From assembly GCF_902859725.1 (NCBI RefSeq), contig NZ_CADIJP010000010.1:1-64000 (forward strand): a DNA stretch of 64,000 bases. Direction: 5' to 3'. The notes below the pieces were generated by a model, which was given only the letters and a program-made list of their open reading frames with translations, was not told where the DNA came from and made no database searches. The DNA comes from Achromobacter mucicolens (GTDB lineage: Bacteria > Pseudomonadota > Gammaproteobacteria > Burkholderiales > Burkholderiaceae_B). Each line of letters begins with the position of its first letter. The stretch's first letter is position 1. This document shows, in pieces, positions 43,948 to 52,968 of the stretch. The position numbers were made by a program, and so were the translations under genes.

Positions 43948-45477
43948 CTATCGGGCCATGGGCGCCGTCAAGGGCCAGGGCCGCAGCGTTTCGACCTGAG
44001 CGGCCAGCTCCAGCAATTGCGCCTCGGCGCCGAGCGGACCCATCACCTGGATACCAATGGGCAGCCCGTCCGCGGACAAGCCGAAGGGGATCGAAATGGC
44101 GGGCATGCCGGTCAGGTTGGCCAACGGGGCGAATGGCGAATAGCCGATGACGCCCTTCTTGCCCAGACGGTAGGCCAGATAGTCGGCGTTGTCCATGGCG
44201 TAGCGCCCGATGGGCGCGGGCGGCAGCGCCAGGACCGGACTGAGGAACAGGTCGTAGCCCTGAGCGCCGTCGCGATGCAGGAAGCGCCCGATGCGGCGGG
44301 TGATTTCGTGGCAGGTGTCGACGCACGCCACGTACTGCGCACCCGAGATCGCGCGGGCGTACTCGCGCGCGCCCAGCGTGGTGGGCTGCAGCTCATCGGC
44401 GGCCAGGCGGCGGCCGCGCGCGGCCACAAAACTGTCGATGGCGTTGGCGGCCGCGCTGGCGATCAGGGGCAGCATCGGCGACAGGACTTCCTCGGAGCCG
44501 ACGGGCGGCGCGGCGGGCACCAGTTCATGCCCGAGCGAAGCGAAGAACGCGGCGGCCTCGTCCAGCGTGGCGGCAACATCGGGATGGATCGCGCCGCCTT
44601 CGTAGGTGGTGTTGATGAACGCGATGCGCCGGCGGGGCGCCGCGCGCGGATCGGCGGCAACGCGGGCCACCACGCCACGATAAGATTGCGCCGGCTGGAC
44701 GGGTGCCGCATAAGGCGCACCCACGTCCGCGCCCGCGCTGATGTCCAGCGCCGCCGCGCAGTCGCGCACCGACAGCGTCATCATGTGTTCGGTGGCCAGG
44801 CCGCCCCACCCTTCTCCTTTCAGCGGACCCAGCGGCATAAGGCCGCGCGAGGGCTTCAGCCCCAGCACGCCGCAGCACGAGGCGGGAATACGGATCGACC
44901 CACCGCCATCGCTGCCATGAGCGATGCGCACCATCCCGCTGGCCAGCGCCGCCCCGGCGCCGCCGCTGGAGCCGCCCGCGCTATGACCCTTTTTCCAAGG
45001 GTTCTGCGTGGCCGGGCCATACACCGGCGATTCCGTCGTGGGACTCAGGCCAAGTTCGGCGCTGGTCGTGCGGCCAAACGGAATCAGCCCGGCGCGGCGA
45101 TAGCGCTTGACGATGTCGGCGTCGAGGTTCCATTGGACCTTGCCGTACAGCACGGAACCCATCGCGCTGGGCAGGCCGATGGCGGCCGTGGCCAGATCCT
45201 TGAGCAGGGTGGGCACGCCCAGAAATGGCCGGTCGCGCAGCAGCGCCTGGCGTTGTTCGGACGTCAGCGACGCAAGCTCGGCGTCCATCGCCTCTGCCAG
45301 CCGCAAGCCGGCCTCGGCCTGCACGCCGCAGGCGGCGTTGATGGAAGGATTGCGGGCCGCGACGCTGTCCACCGCCTGCTGCATGGCAGCCAGCGCCGTG
45401 GTGGCGCCCAGGGCGATATCGGCGCCCAGCGCCGTCGCGTCGAGAGAAGAGGAATCTTGGCGTTCGGCGATGCTCAT
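43948..45477 (-). CDS. Amidase signature family hydrolase
   Basis: Amidase-signature enzyme of 509 aa with the Ser-cisSer-Lys triad contexts present: the lysine in VPTLLKDLAT and the serine-rich loop SAGGSSGGAGAALASG (about 167) with GSDGGGSIRIPAS. Its substrate is unknown; the family ranges from 6-aminohexanoate cyclic dimer hydrolase to indoleacetamide hydrolase. The ATG at 45477 is preferred because the 71 codons open upstream are low-complexity and resemble nothing. The upstream neighbour rmuC is 118 bases away; aidB follows. Confidence 0.87.
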   Translation of the reverse strand: MSIAERQDSSSLDATALGADIALGATTALAAMQQAVDSVAARNPSINAACGVQAEAGLRLAEAMDAELASLTSEQRQALLRDRPFLGVPTLLKDLATAAIGLPSAMGSVLYGKVQWNLDADIVKRYRRAGLIPFGRTTSAELGLSPTTESPVYGPATQNPWKKGHSAGGSSGGAGAALASGMVRIAHGSDGGGSIRIPASCCGVLGLKPSRGLMPLGPLKGEGWGGLATEHMMTLSVRDCAAALDISAGADVGAPYAAPVQPAQSYRGVVARVAADPRAAPRRRIAFINTTYEGGAIHPDVAATLDEAAAFFASLGHELVPAAPPVGSEEVLSPMLPLIASAAANAIDSFVAARGRRLAADELQPTTLGAREYARAISGAQYVACVDTCHEITRRIGRFLHRDGAQGYDLFLSPVLALPPAPIGRYAMDNADYLAYRLGKKGVIGYSPFAPLANLTGMPAISIPFGLSADGLPIGIQVMGPLGAEAQLLELAAQVETLRPWPLTAPMAR

Positions 45478-45595
45478 GCTGACGATGCTCCAGGTATCGA
45501 CGGCGAAGTGCCGCATGCATGAGGATATCGGCTGCGCGGGCGGGCAACAAGCGCGCGCCGGGGCGGACTGGGCCCCGGACTTCGGTGTTCCCGCC

Positions 45596-47014
45596 TCAGA
45601 CGCCGCTGGCGGACGGCGCGCGGGTGTCGTCGGCGTCGTCGTCGGGATCGGCGGCATCGGCCGCGCTGGCGCCCAGCAGACGCAGGGCATCGGCTTCGGG
45701 CAGGGCCTCCACGCCCTTCAGGTTGCGCAGCATGGCGCGCGTGCGGACTTCGGTCTGGCCGATCTTGTTGCTGGCGGTGTCCAGGGTCTTCTTGACGCTG
45801 GCCAGCGATTCGCCGAACTTGCCGAACTCTGTCTTGACGGCCCGCAGCACCTGCCAGACCTCGGAGGAGCGCTGTTCGATCGCCAGCGTGCGGAATCCCA
45901 TCTGCAGGCTGTTCAGCAGCGCGGCCAGATTGCTTGGCCCCGCCACGTTGACCCGCAGGTCGTGCAGCTTGTCCAGGAGGCCGGGGCGGCGCAGCACCTC
46001 GGCATACAGGCTTTCCGTGGGCAGAAACATGATGGCGAAATCGGTCGTGTGCGGCGGCGCGATGTACTTGCCGGCAATCAGCCGCGCCTGCACTTCGACC
46101 GCGCGGCCCAGCGCGGCCCCGGCCGCCTTCACGCCTTCGGCGTCGGCCGCTTCCTGCGCATCCATCAGGCGCTCGTACTCTTCCTTGGGAAACTTGGCGT
46201 CGATCGGCAGCCAGACGGGATCACCGCCATCGCCGCGCCCCGGCAGCCGGATGGCGAATTCGACGGCGGCATCGCTGCCAGGCACGGGCTTGACGTTGCT
46301 GGCGTACTGATCCGGCGTCATGTTGTCTTCGATCAGCCGAGCCAGTTGCACTTCGCCCCACGTGCCGCGCGACTTCACATTGGTCAGTACTCGCTTGAGG
46401 TCGCCGACCCCGGCCGCCAGCGCCTGCATTTCGCCCAACCCCTTGTGCACGGCTTCAAGGCGGTCCGACACCAGCTTGAAGGACTCGCCCAGGCGCTGCT
46501 CCAGGGTGGCGTGCAGCTTTTCGTCGACAGTGCGGCGCATTTCATCGAGCTTGGCGCTGTTGTCCGATTGCAGCGATTGCAGCCGCTGATCGACCGTGGC
46601 GCGCACTTCCATCAGGCGCCGCTCGTTGATCTGGATGAGGCCCTGCAGTTGCTCCGAGAACCCCGCGGCAAAGCGCGCCAGCGATTCGGCGGACTCGGCG
46701 CGGGCGGCCTGCGCATCGCGCGACAGCCCCGCGCGCAGGTCGCCATGCGACTGCGACAGCTCCTGTCGCAGCCCGCGCGTGGATTCTGAAAACTCGCTGC
46801 GCAGGCCGCGCTGGCCTTCGGCGATGTCGGCGCGCAGCGCGCGCTCGGTTCTTTCCAGGCCTTCCAGCAAGGCCTCAAGGCGGGCGTCCGAAGCGGACGG
46901 ACGCAGCCAGGCCAGCACCGCGGCCACGAAGGCAAGCACCGCGCCACCCGCGGCGACCCAAAGCAGAATGTCGTTCAAGAAAGGGCTCTCCAAAGCGCGA
47001 ATTGTAGGTCGCAT
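45596..47014 (-). CDS. rmuC: DNA recombination protein RmuC
   Basis: Predicted nuclease-like protein (472 aa) that limits inversions between repeats in E. coli. An N-terminal membrane anchor (about 15-37) is followed by a long coiled coil (about 50-195) and the RmuC domain (about 200-430: RGTWGEVQLARLIEDNMTPDQY, PIDAKFPKEEYERL, MFLPTESLYAEV). The tail is acidic (DPDDDADD). The GGGGG before the ATG is an acceptable binding site. Divergent from yrbL, 77 bases apart. Confidence 0.94.
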   Translation of the reverse strand: MRPTIRALESPFLNDILLWVAAGGAVLAFVAAVLAWLRPSASDARLEALLEGLERTERALRADIAEGQRGLRSEFSESTRGLRQELSQSHGDLRAGLSRDAQAARAESAESLARFAAGFSEQLQGLIQINERRLMEVRATVDQRLQSLQSDNSAKLDEMRRTVDEKLHATLEQRLGESFKLVSDRLEAVHKGLGEMQALAAGVGDLKRVLTNVKSRGTWGEVQLARLIEDNMTPDQYASNVKPVPGSDAAVEFAIRLPGRGDGGDPVWLPIDAKFPKEEYERLMDAQEAADAEGVKAAGAALGRAVEVQARLIAGKYIAPPHTTDFAIMFLPTESLYAEVLRRPGLLDKLHDLRVNVAGPSNLAALLNSLQMGFRTLAIEQRSSEVWQVLRAVKTEFGKFGESLASVKKTLDTASNKIGQTEVRTRAMLRNLKGVEALPEADALRLLGASAADAADPDDDADDTRAPSASGV

Positions 47015-47091
47015 TCTGCCCCCGTTTCCAGCGGGCGCGGCGGGCGCGAAGACGCGGCGGGAGCAACAGGATTAAACTGGCGGCCATCCGA

Positions 47092-47808
47092 ATGAATCGC
47101 GCCGCTTCTTTGAACTCTGCCGACCGCTCCGCCAGCACGCCTCCCGTGTCATACCAATCCGTGTTCGGACCGCTGAACCTGGATTCGGCCACGCCGCTCG
47201 CGACCGGCGGGGACCGGCACATTTTCCAGCACCCGCATTCCCCGTCCTTGCTCGTCAAGGTCATGGACATGCGCGCGCGGGCGATCTACCTGGAAGCCCG
47301 GCCATTCAAACGCTGGTACAAGCAATATCAGCGCGAAAGCGCCTACCGCGTCTACCTGAACGAGATCTCGGAATACGTCACCACCACGACCCGCCCCTCC
47401 GGCGTGTGGCAGGTGCCCATGGCGCGCATTTTCGGTGTGGCGCAGACCTCGCTTGGGCTGGGCCTGGTTGTCGAAAAGATCACGGACGAGGCGGGCAACA
47501 TGGCGCCCACGTTGACCGAACTTGCCATGAAGGGTCAGCTTGACGAGGCCCTGCGGGCGCAGCTGGACGAATTCTTCGACGACCTGGCCGACGCGCACGT
47601 GGTGGTGCATGACATGTCCAGCAGCAACATCGCAGTGGGCCTGAACGCCGACGGCAAGAAGGGGCTGTACCTGATCGACGGCTTCGGCGTGCTGCCGCTG
47701 ATTCCGCTGTATGCGTGGAGCAAAAGCCTGAACCGCCGGCGCCTGCAGCGCAAGTACGCCGAACTGCGCGAATCGCTTGCCCGGCGCGTCCGCGAAGCCG
47801 GCGTCTAA
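47092..47808 (+). CDS. YrbL family protein (kinase-like fold)
   Basis: A 238-aa protein of the PhoP-network YrbL family (PF10707). It resembles an aminoglycoside-phosphotransferase/protein kinase fold: VVHDMSSSNIAVGLN looks like a catalytic loop and LYLIDGFGVLP like a DFG-type metal site. The biochemical role is not established; in E. coli yrbL is regulated by PhoP. An alternative ATG downstream would lose the conserved N-terminus. Convergent with the glycosylase gene, with overlapping stop codons (CTAA). Confidence 0.85.
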   Translation: MNRAASLNSADRSASTPPVSYQSVFGPLNLDSATPLATGGDRHIFQHPHSPSLLVKVMDMRARAIYLEARPFKRWYKQYQRESAYRVYLNEISEYVTTTTRPSGVWQVPMARIFGVAQTSLGLGLVVEKITDEAGNMAPTLTELAMKGQLDEALRAQLDEFFDDLADAHVVVHDMSSSNIAVGLNADGKKGLYLIDGFGVLPLIPLYAWSKSLNRRRLQRKYAELRESLARRVREAGV

Positions 47809-48563
47809 CCGCCGGCCGGCGCCTCGGGCAGCACGATGCCCTGCCGGTCCACCCACACATAGTCCTGTCCCGCGCGCTGGCCGCGCCGCAGCGGATTGCG
47901 CGTGCAGAAGGCCGCGTAGGCCGGATCCACGAACCGGTAGCTCAGGTGCTCGTCGCGCCCCGTGGGGATGCCCAGGCGCGTGGTGCAGATCAGATATGGC
48001 GGGGACTCGCCCACATCTTCGACGTACAGGGCCTCGGGATCGAAGCGGCGCGCATCCCACTCGGGCACTTTCAGGCCCAGCGACCGGCACAGCAGGGTCT
48101 GCCCCGCGCAGAGCGCGCCCAGCGCCCGGGGCCGTCCTTGCGCATCGGGATTGAGCTCGCGCATCCGGTCCAGGGCTTCGGGGCCGGACAGCGCATCGGT
48201 CCACGGATAGGCAGACTTGATCAGCACCGCGTTGCCGGGGCCGCCCGCGCTGAAGTTCAGCGAATCGCCCCCGCGGGCGTAATACATATATATGGTGCCG
48301 CCGTCCATGAACAGGGCGCGGCGCTTGTGCGTGTAACCCAGCGAGGCATGGCTGCCACGCTCTTCCAGATAGTAGGCCTCGGTTTCAATGATGCGGGCCG
48401 ACAGCCACAGGCCGCCGACCCGGTGGCGGATCACCTTGCCGGGCAACTCGCGCGCCAACTGAGCCGCGTCGCGGTCGAAGAAGGCGTCCGGCAGGGCCAG
48501 GCCGGCCCCGCCCCTGGCCTCAGGCGAAACGTTCGCCGTAGCGCTTTTCACTGAAGCCAACAC
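47805..48563 (-). CDS. DNA-3-methyladenine glycosylase (AAG/MPG family)
   Basis: Base-excision repair enzyme (252 aa) that removes alkylated purines. The catalytic glutamate is in ARIIETEAYY, followed by HASLGYTHKRRALFMDGGTIYMYYARG, typical of AAG. No ATG exists near the N-terminus: a GTG at 48563, TTG at 48560 and GTG at 48551 are alternatives, and a GAGGTGA site best fits the TTG. The start lies about 44 bases inside the ArsC-like gene, so the two are probably translationally coupled. Confidence 0.9.
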   Translation of the reverse strand: MLASVKSATANVSPEARGGAGLALPDAFFDRDAAQLARELPGKVIRHRVGGLWLSARIIETEAYYLEERGSHASLGYTHKRRALFMDGGTIYMYYARGGDSLNFSAGGPGNAVLIKSAYPWTDALSGPEALDRMRELNPDAQGRPRALGALCAGQTLLCRSLGLKVPEWDARRFDPEALYVEDVGESPPYLICTTRLGIPTGRDEHLSYRFVDPAYAAFCTRNPLRRGQRAGQDYVWVDRQGIVLPEAPAGG

Positions 48564-48876
48564 TCACCTCGCCATCCGGCGTGACCGTCACCGGACGGCG
48601 CACCAGCGCCGGGTATTCGGCGATCAGCTTGGTCCACTGGGCGTCGGTGTGCGCGGTCTTGCGGTCTTCGGGCAAATTGCGCCACGTCATCGAGGCGCGG
48701 TTGACCAGCTTTTCCCAGCCGCCGACCTGCTCGGCCCAGGATTTGAGCGTCGCGGCCGCCACCGGATTGTCGCGATAGTCCACGAAGGCGTGGTCGACAC
48801 CGTGCTCGGTGAGCCAGTCGCGCGCCTTCACGCACGTGCTGCACTTGGTCAGGCCATACAGGGTGGTTTGCGTCAT
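48520..48876 (-). CDS. ArsC/Spx/MgsR-family thioredoxin-fold protein
   Basis: A 118-aa thioredoxin-fold protein of the ArsC-like family (YffB/Spx/MgsR branch). The redox motif is C12-S-T-C15 (LTKCSTCVKARDWL), and the conserved arginine region is PALVRRPVTV. This branch usually does not reduce arsenate; some members bind RNA polymerase, others glutathione. No arsenic genes are near. The ATG overlaps the potI stop as ATGA, and the 3' end overlaps the glycosylase start. Confidence 0.88.
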   Translation of the reverse strand: MTQTTLYGLTKCSTCVKARDWLTEHGVDHAFVDYRDNPVAAATLKSWAEQVGGWEKLVNRASMTWRNLPEDRKTAHTDAQWTKLIAEYPALVRRPVTVTPDGEVSVGFSEKRYGERFA

Positions 48877-49682
48877 TTGGATTCGGACTCCTTACGCCAT
48901 TGCATGCGGTTGGCGAGGATCACGCACGTGCCCACCGCCAGGATGAACAGGGTGGCCAGCGCGTTGATCTCGGGCTTCAGACCCAGCCGCACCCGGGAGA
49001 AGACCTCCATGGGCAGCGTGCTGGAACCGGGGCCGGACAGGAACGACGCGATGACAACGTCGTCCAGCGACAGCGTGAAGGCGAGCAGCCAGGCCGACGC
49101 CAGCGCGGGCGCGATGAGCGGCAGCGTGATCTTGAAGAACACCGTGATCGGGGTGGCGCCCAGATCCAGCGCGGCTTCTTCCAGCGAGCGGTCCAGGTCG
49201 CGGATGCGGGTCTGGATGACGACGGCCACGAACGCCATGCACAGCGTCACATGCCCCACCCAGATCGTGAACATGCCGTTCTGCTCGGGCCAGCCCAGCG
49301 CGCCGCGCACTTCGACGAACATCAGGAGCAGCGAGATGCCCAGCACGACCTCGGGGATCACCAGCGGCGCGCTCAGCATGCCGACGTAGAGCGCAAAGCC
49401 GCGAAAGCGCCCCATGCGGCCCAGCACGTAGCCAGCCCAGGTGCCGATGACGACCGCCGCGGTGGCCGTCAGCACGGCAATGCGGAACGACAGCCAGGCG
49501 GCGCGCAACAGCGCGTCGTCGTTGGCCAGCGAGTGATACCAGCGCAGCGAGAACCCCGTCCACGACGTGACGGACGGCGACTCGTTGAACGAAAACACCA
49601 TCAGGCTGATGATGGGCACGTACAGAAAGAAGTAGCCCAGCCCCAGCACCACGGCGCGCAGCGTCTTGTTCGGACCGTTCAT
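48873..49682 (-). CDS. potI: Polyamine ABC transporter permease PotI-like
   Basis: Inner-membrane permease of the spermidine/putrescine family, 269 aa, about six helices. The EAA loop is EEAALDLGATPITVFFKITLP. It pairs with the PotH-like protein. The ATG overlaps the potH stop as ATGA; the frame open upstream lies inside potH. Polyamine specificity (putrescine is the usual PotFGHI substrate) is by operon type. Confidence 0.92.
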   Translation of the reverse strand: MNGPNKTLRAVVLGLGYFFLYVPIISLMVFSFNESPSVTSWTGFSLRWYHSLANDDALLRAAWLSFRIAVLTATAAVVIGTWAGYVLGRMGRFRGFALYVGMLSAPLVIPEVVLGISLLLMFVEVRGALGWPEQNGMFTIWVGHVTLCMAFVAVVIQTRIRDLDRSLEEAALDLGATPITVFFKITLPLIAPALASAWLLAFTLSLDDVVIASFLSGPGSSTLPMEVFSRVRLGLKPEINALATLFILAVGTCVILANRMQWRKESESK

Positions 49683-50590
49683 TTGCGGCCTCCCCCCTGC
49701 TGCTTGACCTGGCTGTACTGGAAGTACACCAGCGGCACGAGCAGCAGCAACACCATCACGCACGTCACGGCCGACGCCATCGGCCAGTCGGCGTTGTTGA
49801 AGAATTCATTCCACATCACGCGGCCGATCATCAGCGTGTTGGCCCCGCCCAGCATTTCCGGGATCACGTATTCGCCGACGGCCGGGATGAAAACGAGCAT
49901 GGCGCCCGCGATCACGCCCTGGCGCGACATCGGGACCGTGATCTGCCAGAACGCCTGCCAGGGTTTCGCGCCCAGGTCATAGGCGGCCTCCAGGAGGCGC
50001 AGGTCCATCTTCACCAGCGTGGCGTACAACGGCAGGATGAAGAACGGCAGGTAGGCGTAGACCATGCCGATGTACACGGCCAGGTCGGTGCGGTAGATCT
50101 CGAGCGGGCTGGAGATCAGGCCCAGGCTCTGCAGCAGGTTGTTGAGCAGCCCGTCGTTGCGCAGGATGCCCACCCAGGCATACACGCGCAGCAGCAGCGA
50201 GGTCCAGAACGGCAGGATCACCGCCAGCAGCAGCAGGTTGCGCACGCGCGCCGACGAACGGGCGATGTAGTACGCGATGGGATAGCCGATCAGCACACAG
50301 ACCAGCGTGGTGATGCCGGCGATCTTGACCGAGCTGAGGTACGTGAGGAAGTACTGGTTTTCCGTGAACAGCAGGATGTAGCCGCGCAGGTGCAGGCTGA
50401 ACTGGATCGCCTCGTCCTGGAACTGCGCCAGCGACGTGTACGGCGGAATGCCGAACTTCATTTCGGCAAAGCTGATCTTCAGCACCAGCAGGAACGGCAC
50501 CAGCAGGAACAGCACCAGCCAGGCGAACGGCGGCACCACCGCCAGTGCCCGGCCCGACGGGAGCCAGTCGCGGGGCGAAAAACGGATCAT
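49679..50590 (-). CDS. potH: Polyamine ABC transporter permease PotH-like
   Basis: Inner-membrane permease of 303 aa, about six helices, with the EAA loop LEAAYDLGAKPWQAFWQITVP and the PotH-type IPAVGEYVIPEMLGG segment. The ATG at 50590 overlaps the potG stop as ATGA. The frame is open 147 codons upstream, but there it is a shadow of potG. Confidence 0.93.
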   Translation of the reverse strand: MIRFSPRDWLPSGRALAVVPPFAWLVLFLLVPFLLVLKISFAEMKFGIPPYTSLAQFQDEAIQFSLHLRGYILLFTENQYFLTYLSSVKIAGITTLVCVLIGYPIAYYIARSSARVRNLLLLAVILPFWTSLLLRVYAWVGILRNDGLLNNLLQSLGLISSPLEIYRTDLAVYIGMVYAYLPFFILPLYATLVKMDLRLLEAAYDLGAKPWQAFWQITVPMSRQGVIAGAMLVFIPAVGEYVIPEMLGGANTLMIGRVMWNEFFNNADWPMASAVTCVMVLLLLVPLVYFQYSQVKQQGGGRK

Positions 50591-51714
50591 GACGCAAGCA
50601 CCGTCGCGCTGTCGGCGTCCCAGCTGACGAAGATTTCTTCGTCGATGCCCGGCGCATCCATCTGGGCAAGGAGCCGGCTGGGCACGCTGGCCTCGACCGT
50701 CTTGCCGGAATCCAGGCGGATCTGATAGAGGGCGTAGCTGCCCATCCAGGCCATGTGGCTGACCATGCCGTGCGCCCAGTTGTAGTCGCCATCGGGCTGC
50801 TCGCGCGACACCAGCAGGCGCTCGGGGCGGATGGACACGTGCACTTCCATGCCCAGCGGCTCGCTCACACCGTGGTTCACGTAAAGCGGACGGGTCAGCT
50901 CGGCGCATTCGATGGCCACGTGGTCGGGCTCGTCGACCACGATGGTGCCGGTGAACATGTTGGTCGACCCGATGAAGCTGGCCACAAAGCGCGAGTTCGG
51001 GAACGCGTAGACGTCCTGGGGCGTGCCGCACTGGACGATCTGGCCTTCGGTCATGACGGCCAGGCGGTGCGCCATGGTCATGGCTTCTTCCTGGTCGTGG
51101 GTGACCATGATGCAGGTCACGCCGACCTGCTCCAGGATCTTCACGAGTTCGATCTGCGTCTTCTGGCGGATCTGCTTGTCCAGCGCCGACATGGGCTCGT
51201 CCAGCAGCAGCAGCTTGGGACGCTTGACCAGGCTGCGCGCCAGCGCCACGCGCTGCTGCTGCCCGCCCGAGAGCTGGTTGGGCTTGCGGCGCGAATAACC
51301 CGCCATCTGCACCAGGTCCAGGGCCTCGAACACGCGGTCATGGATTTCCGCGCGGTCCACGCCTTCCTGCTTCAGGCCAAAGGCCACGTTGGCCTCGACC
51401 GTCATGTGCGGGAACAGCGCGTAAGACTGGAACATCATGTTCACGGGCCGGCGGTACGGCGGCACGCTGGTGATGTCCTCGCCGTCCAGCAGGATCTGGC
51501 CCGAGGTGGCTTCCTCGAAGCCCGCCAGCATGCGCAGCAAGGTGGACTTGCCGCTGCCCGAGCTGCCCAGCAGCGCGAAGATTTCATTGCGTTTGACGGA
51601 CAGGTTGACCGAGCGCACGGCCACCACGTCGCCAAAGATCTTTACCACGTCGGAGACCCGGACGAACTCGTCCGGGTCCGCCGCGTGCTGCGCCGAGTAA
51701 CGGCTATCGTTCAT
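50587..51714 (-). CDS. potG: Polyamine ABC transporter ATP-binding protein PotG-like
   Basis: ATPase subunit (375 aa) with Walker A LGSSGSGKSTLL, signature [13 protein letters not shown], Walker B LLLLDEPMSALD and a C-terminal TOBE domain (about 290-375), all as in PotA/PotG. It energises PotH/PotI. The ATG at 51714 lies five bases after the potF stop; an earlier in-frame start would overlap potF. Confidence 0.94.
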   Translation of the reverse strand: MNDSRYSAQHAADPDEFVRVSDVVKIFGDVVAVRSVNLSVKRNEIFALLGSSGSGKSTLLRMLAGFEEATSGQILLDGEDITSVPPYRRPVNMMFQSYALFPHMTVEANVAFGLKQEGVDRAEIHDRVFEALDLVQMAGYSRRKPNQLSGGQQQRVALARSLVKRPKLLLLDEPMSALDKQIRQKTQIELVKILEQVGVTCIMVTHDQEEAMTMAHRLAVMTEGQIVQCGTPQDVYAFPNSRFVASFIGSTNMFTGTIVVDEPDHVAIECAELTRPLYVNHGVSEPLGMEVHVSIRPERLLVSREQPDGDYNWAHGMVSHMAWMGSYALYQIRLDSGKTVEASVPSRLLAQMDAPGIDEEIFVSWDADSATVLAS

Positions 51715-51719
51715 GATGA

Positions 51720-52823
51720 CTAATTTCCCAACTTCAGCTCGGACCACAACTTGTTCTGCAGACGTGCAATGTTCAAGGGCAGCGCCTTGATCACGTACAG
51801 GGTCTTGGATACCTCGGCGGGCGGGTAGATCATGGGGTTGTCAGCCACATCCTTGTTCACGTACTGCCGCGCCTCTTTGTTGGCGTTGGGATAGAACATG
51901 GTGTTGGTGATGGCCGCATGGACCTTCGGCGTTTCGATGTAGTTGATGAAGGCCAGCGCCTCTTCGGGATGCGGCGCATCCTTGGGGATGACCATCAGGT
52001 CGAACCACGCCGGCGCGCCACCCTTGGGAATGAAGTAGTTCACTTCATAGGGCTTCTTGGCGTCCTGCGCGCGCTTGCGGGCGATCATGACGTCGCCGGA
52101 AAAGCCGTAGACCATGCACAGGTCGCCCACGGCCAGCTCGTCGATGTAGCCCGACGAACTGAACTGGCGGATGTACGGGCGGATCTTCTTCAGCACTTCC
52201 ATCGCGGCCTGGTAGTCGGCGGCGTTGGTGCTGTTGGGGTCCTTGCCAAGGTACTTGAGCACGGCCGGGAAGACCTGCGCGGCTTCGTCCAGCATCGAGA
52301 TGCCGCACTCCTTGAGCTTGGCGGCGTTCTCGGGCTTGAAGATCATGTCCCAGCTGGCCAGGTCCACGTCGTCGCCCATGATCTGCTTGACCTTGGTGAC
52401 GTTGTAGCCCAGGCCGTTGGTGCCGTAGCCCCACGGAATGGCGTGTTCGTTGCCGGGATCGACCGTGGCGACCAGCGCCATGATTTCCGGATCCAGGTAC
52501 TTCCAGTTGGGGATCTTGGACTTGTCCAGCTTCTGGAACAGGCCGGCTTCGATCTGGCGCGAGGCGTAATGGGTGGACGGGACAACGACGTCGTAACCCG
52601 ACTTGCCGGCCAGCAGCTTGGCCTGCAAGGCGTCGTTGCTGTCATAGACGTCATAGCGGACCTTGATGCCGGTTTCCTTCTCGAAACCCGGGATCGTGTC
52701 CGGGGCCGTGTATTCGGCCCAGTTGTAGACGTTGACGACCTTGTTCTGCGCAACCGCCGCCGATGTAGCTGCCGCAGCCAGCACCGCGCCGAGCGCCCAG
52801 CGCATTCCCGCCTTCAGTTCCAT
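51720..52823 (-). CDS. potF: Polyamine-binding periplasmic protein PotF-like
   Basis: Periplasmic substrate-binding protein, 367 aa, first gene of the potFGHI operon. It has a Sec signal (about 1-28, ending AAVAQ) and the family signature VVNVYNWAEYTAPDTIPGFEKETGIKV. The acidic and aromatic ligand residues are in the usual places (WGYGTNGLGYN, YGFSGDVMIA). The AAGGGGG site upstream supports the ATG at 52823 over an extension of 36 codons. Confidence 0.93.
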   Translation of the reverse strand: MELKAGMRWALGAVLAAAATSAAVAQNKVVNVYNWAEYTAPDTIPGFEKETGIKVRYDVYDSNDALQAKLLAGKSGYDVVVPSTHYASRQIEAGLFQKLDKSKIPNWKYLDPEIMALVATVDPGNEHAIPWGYGTNGLGYNVTKVKQIMGDDVDLASWDMIFKPENAAKLKECGISMLDEAAQVFPAVLKYLGKDPNSTNAADYQAAMEVLKKIRPYIRQFSSSGYIDELAVGDLCMVYGFSGDVMIARKRAQDAKKPYEVNYFIPKGGAPAWFDLMVIPKDAPHPEEALAFINYIETPKVHAAITNTMFYPNANKEARQYVNKDVADNPMIYPPAEVSKTLYVIKALPLNIARLQNKLWSELKLGN

Positions 52824-52914
52824 TATGTCCAGCCCCCTTGCTCTATGCCGTTTATGACAGGAGTACCAAAAGGCGAAATGATAAAGCCTTTTAGCGCTGA
52901 CCTGCCCAACTTTG

Positions 52915-52939
52915 GGGGGTAATTGGCGCAATTGCCCCC
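52915..52939. repeat. Inverted repeat upstream of potF
   Basis: An 11-bp stem (GGGGG-T-AATTG with CAATT-G-CCCCC, one G-T wobble) and a 3-base GCG loop, 92-116 bases before the potF start and 30 bases after the Kdo-kinase stop. It could be an operator, a terminator of the upstream operon, or a leader structure; it has no T run. Confidence 0.5.
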
Positions 52940-52968
52940 GTGGCGGCCGCGCGCCGGCGGGCCGGCGG

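Noticed and set aside
45478-45690. Open N-terminal extension of the amidase
   Set aside because: Pro/Thr-rich low complexity, overlaps the rmuC 3' end, and the family N-terminus begins at MSIAERQ.
47804-47808. Overlapping convergent stops (CTAA) of yrbL and the glycosylase gene
   Set aside because: Real, but a common economy in compact genomes; no terminator-like structure was found, so no separate finding.
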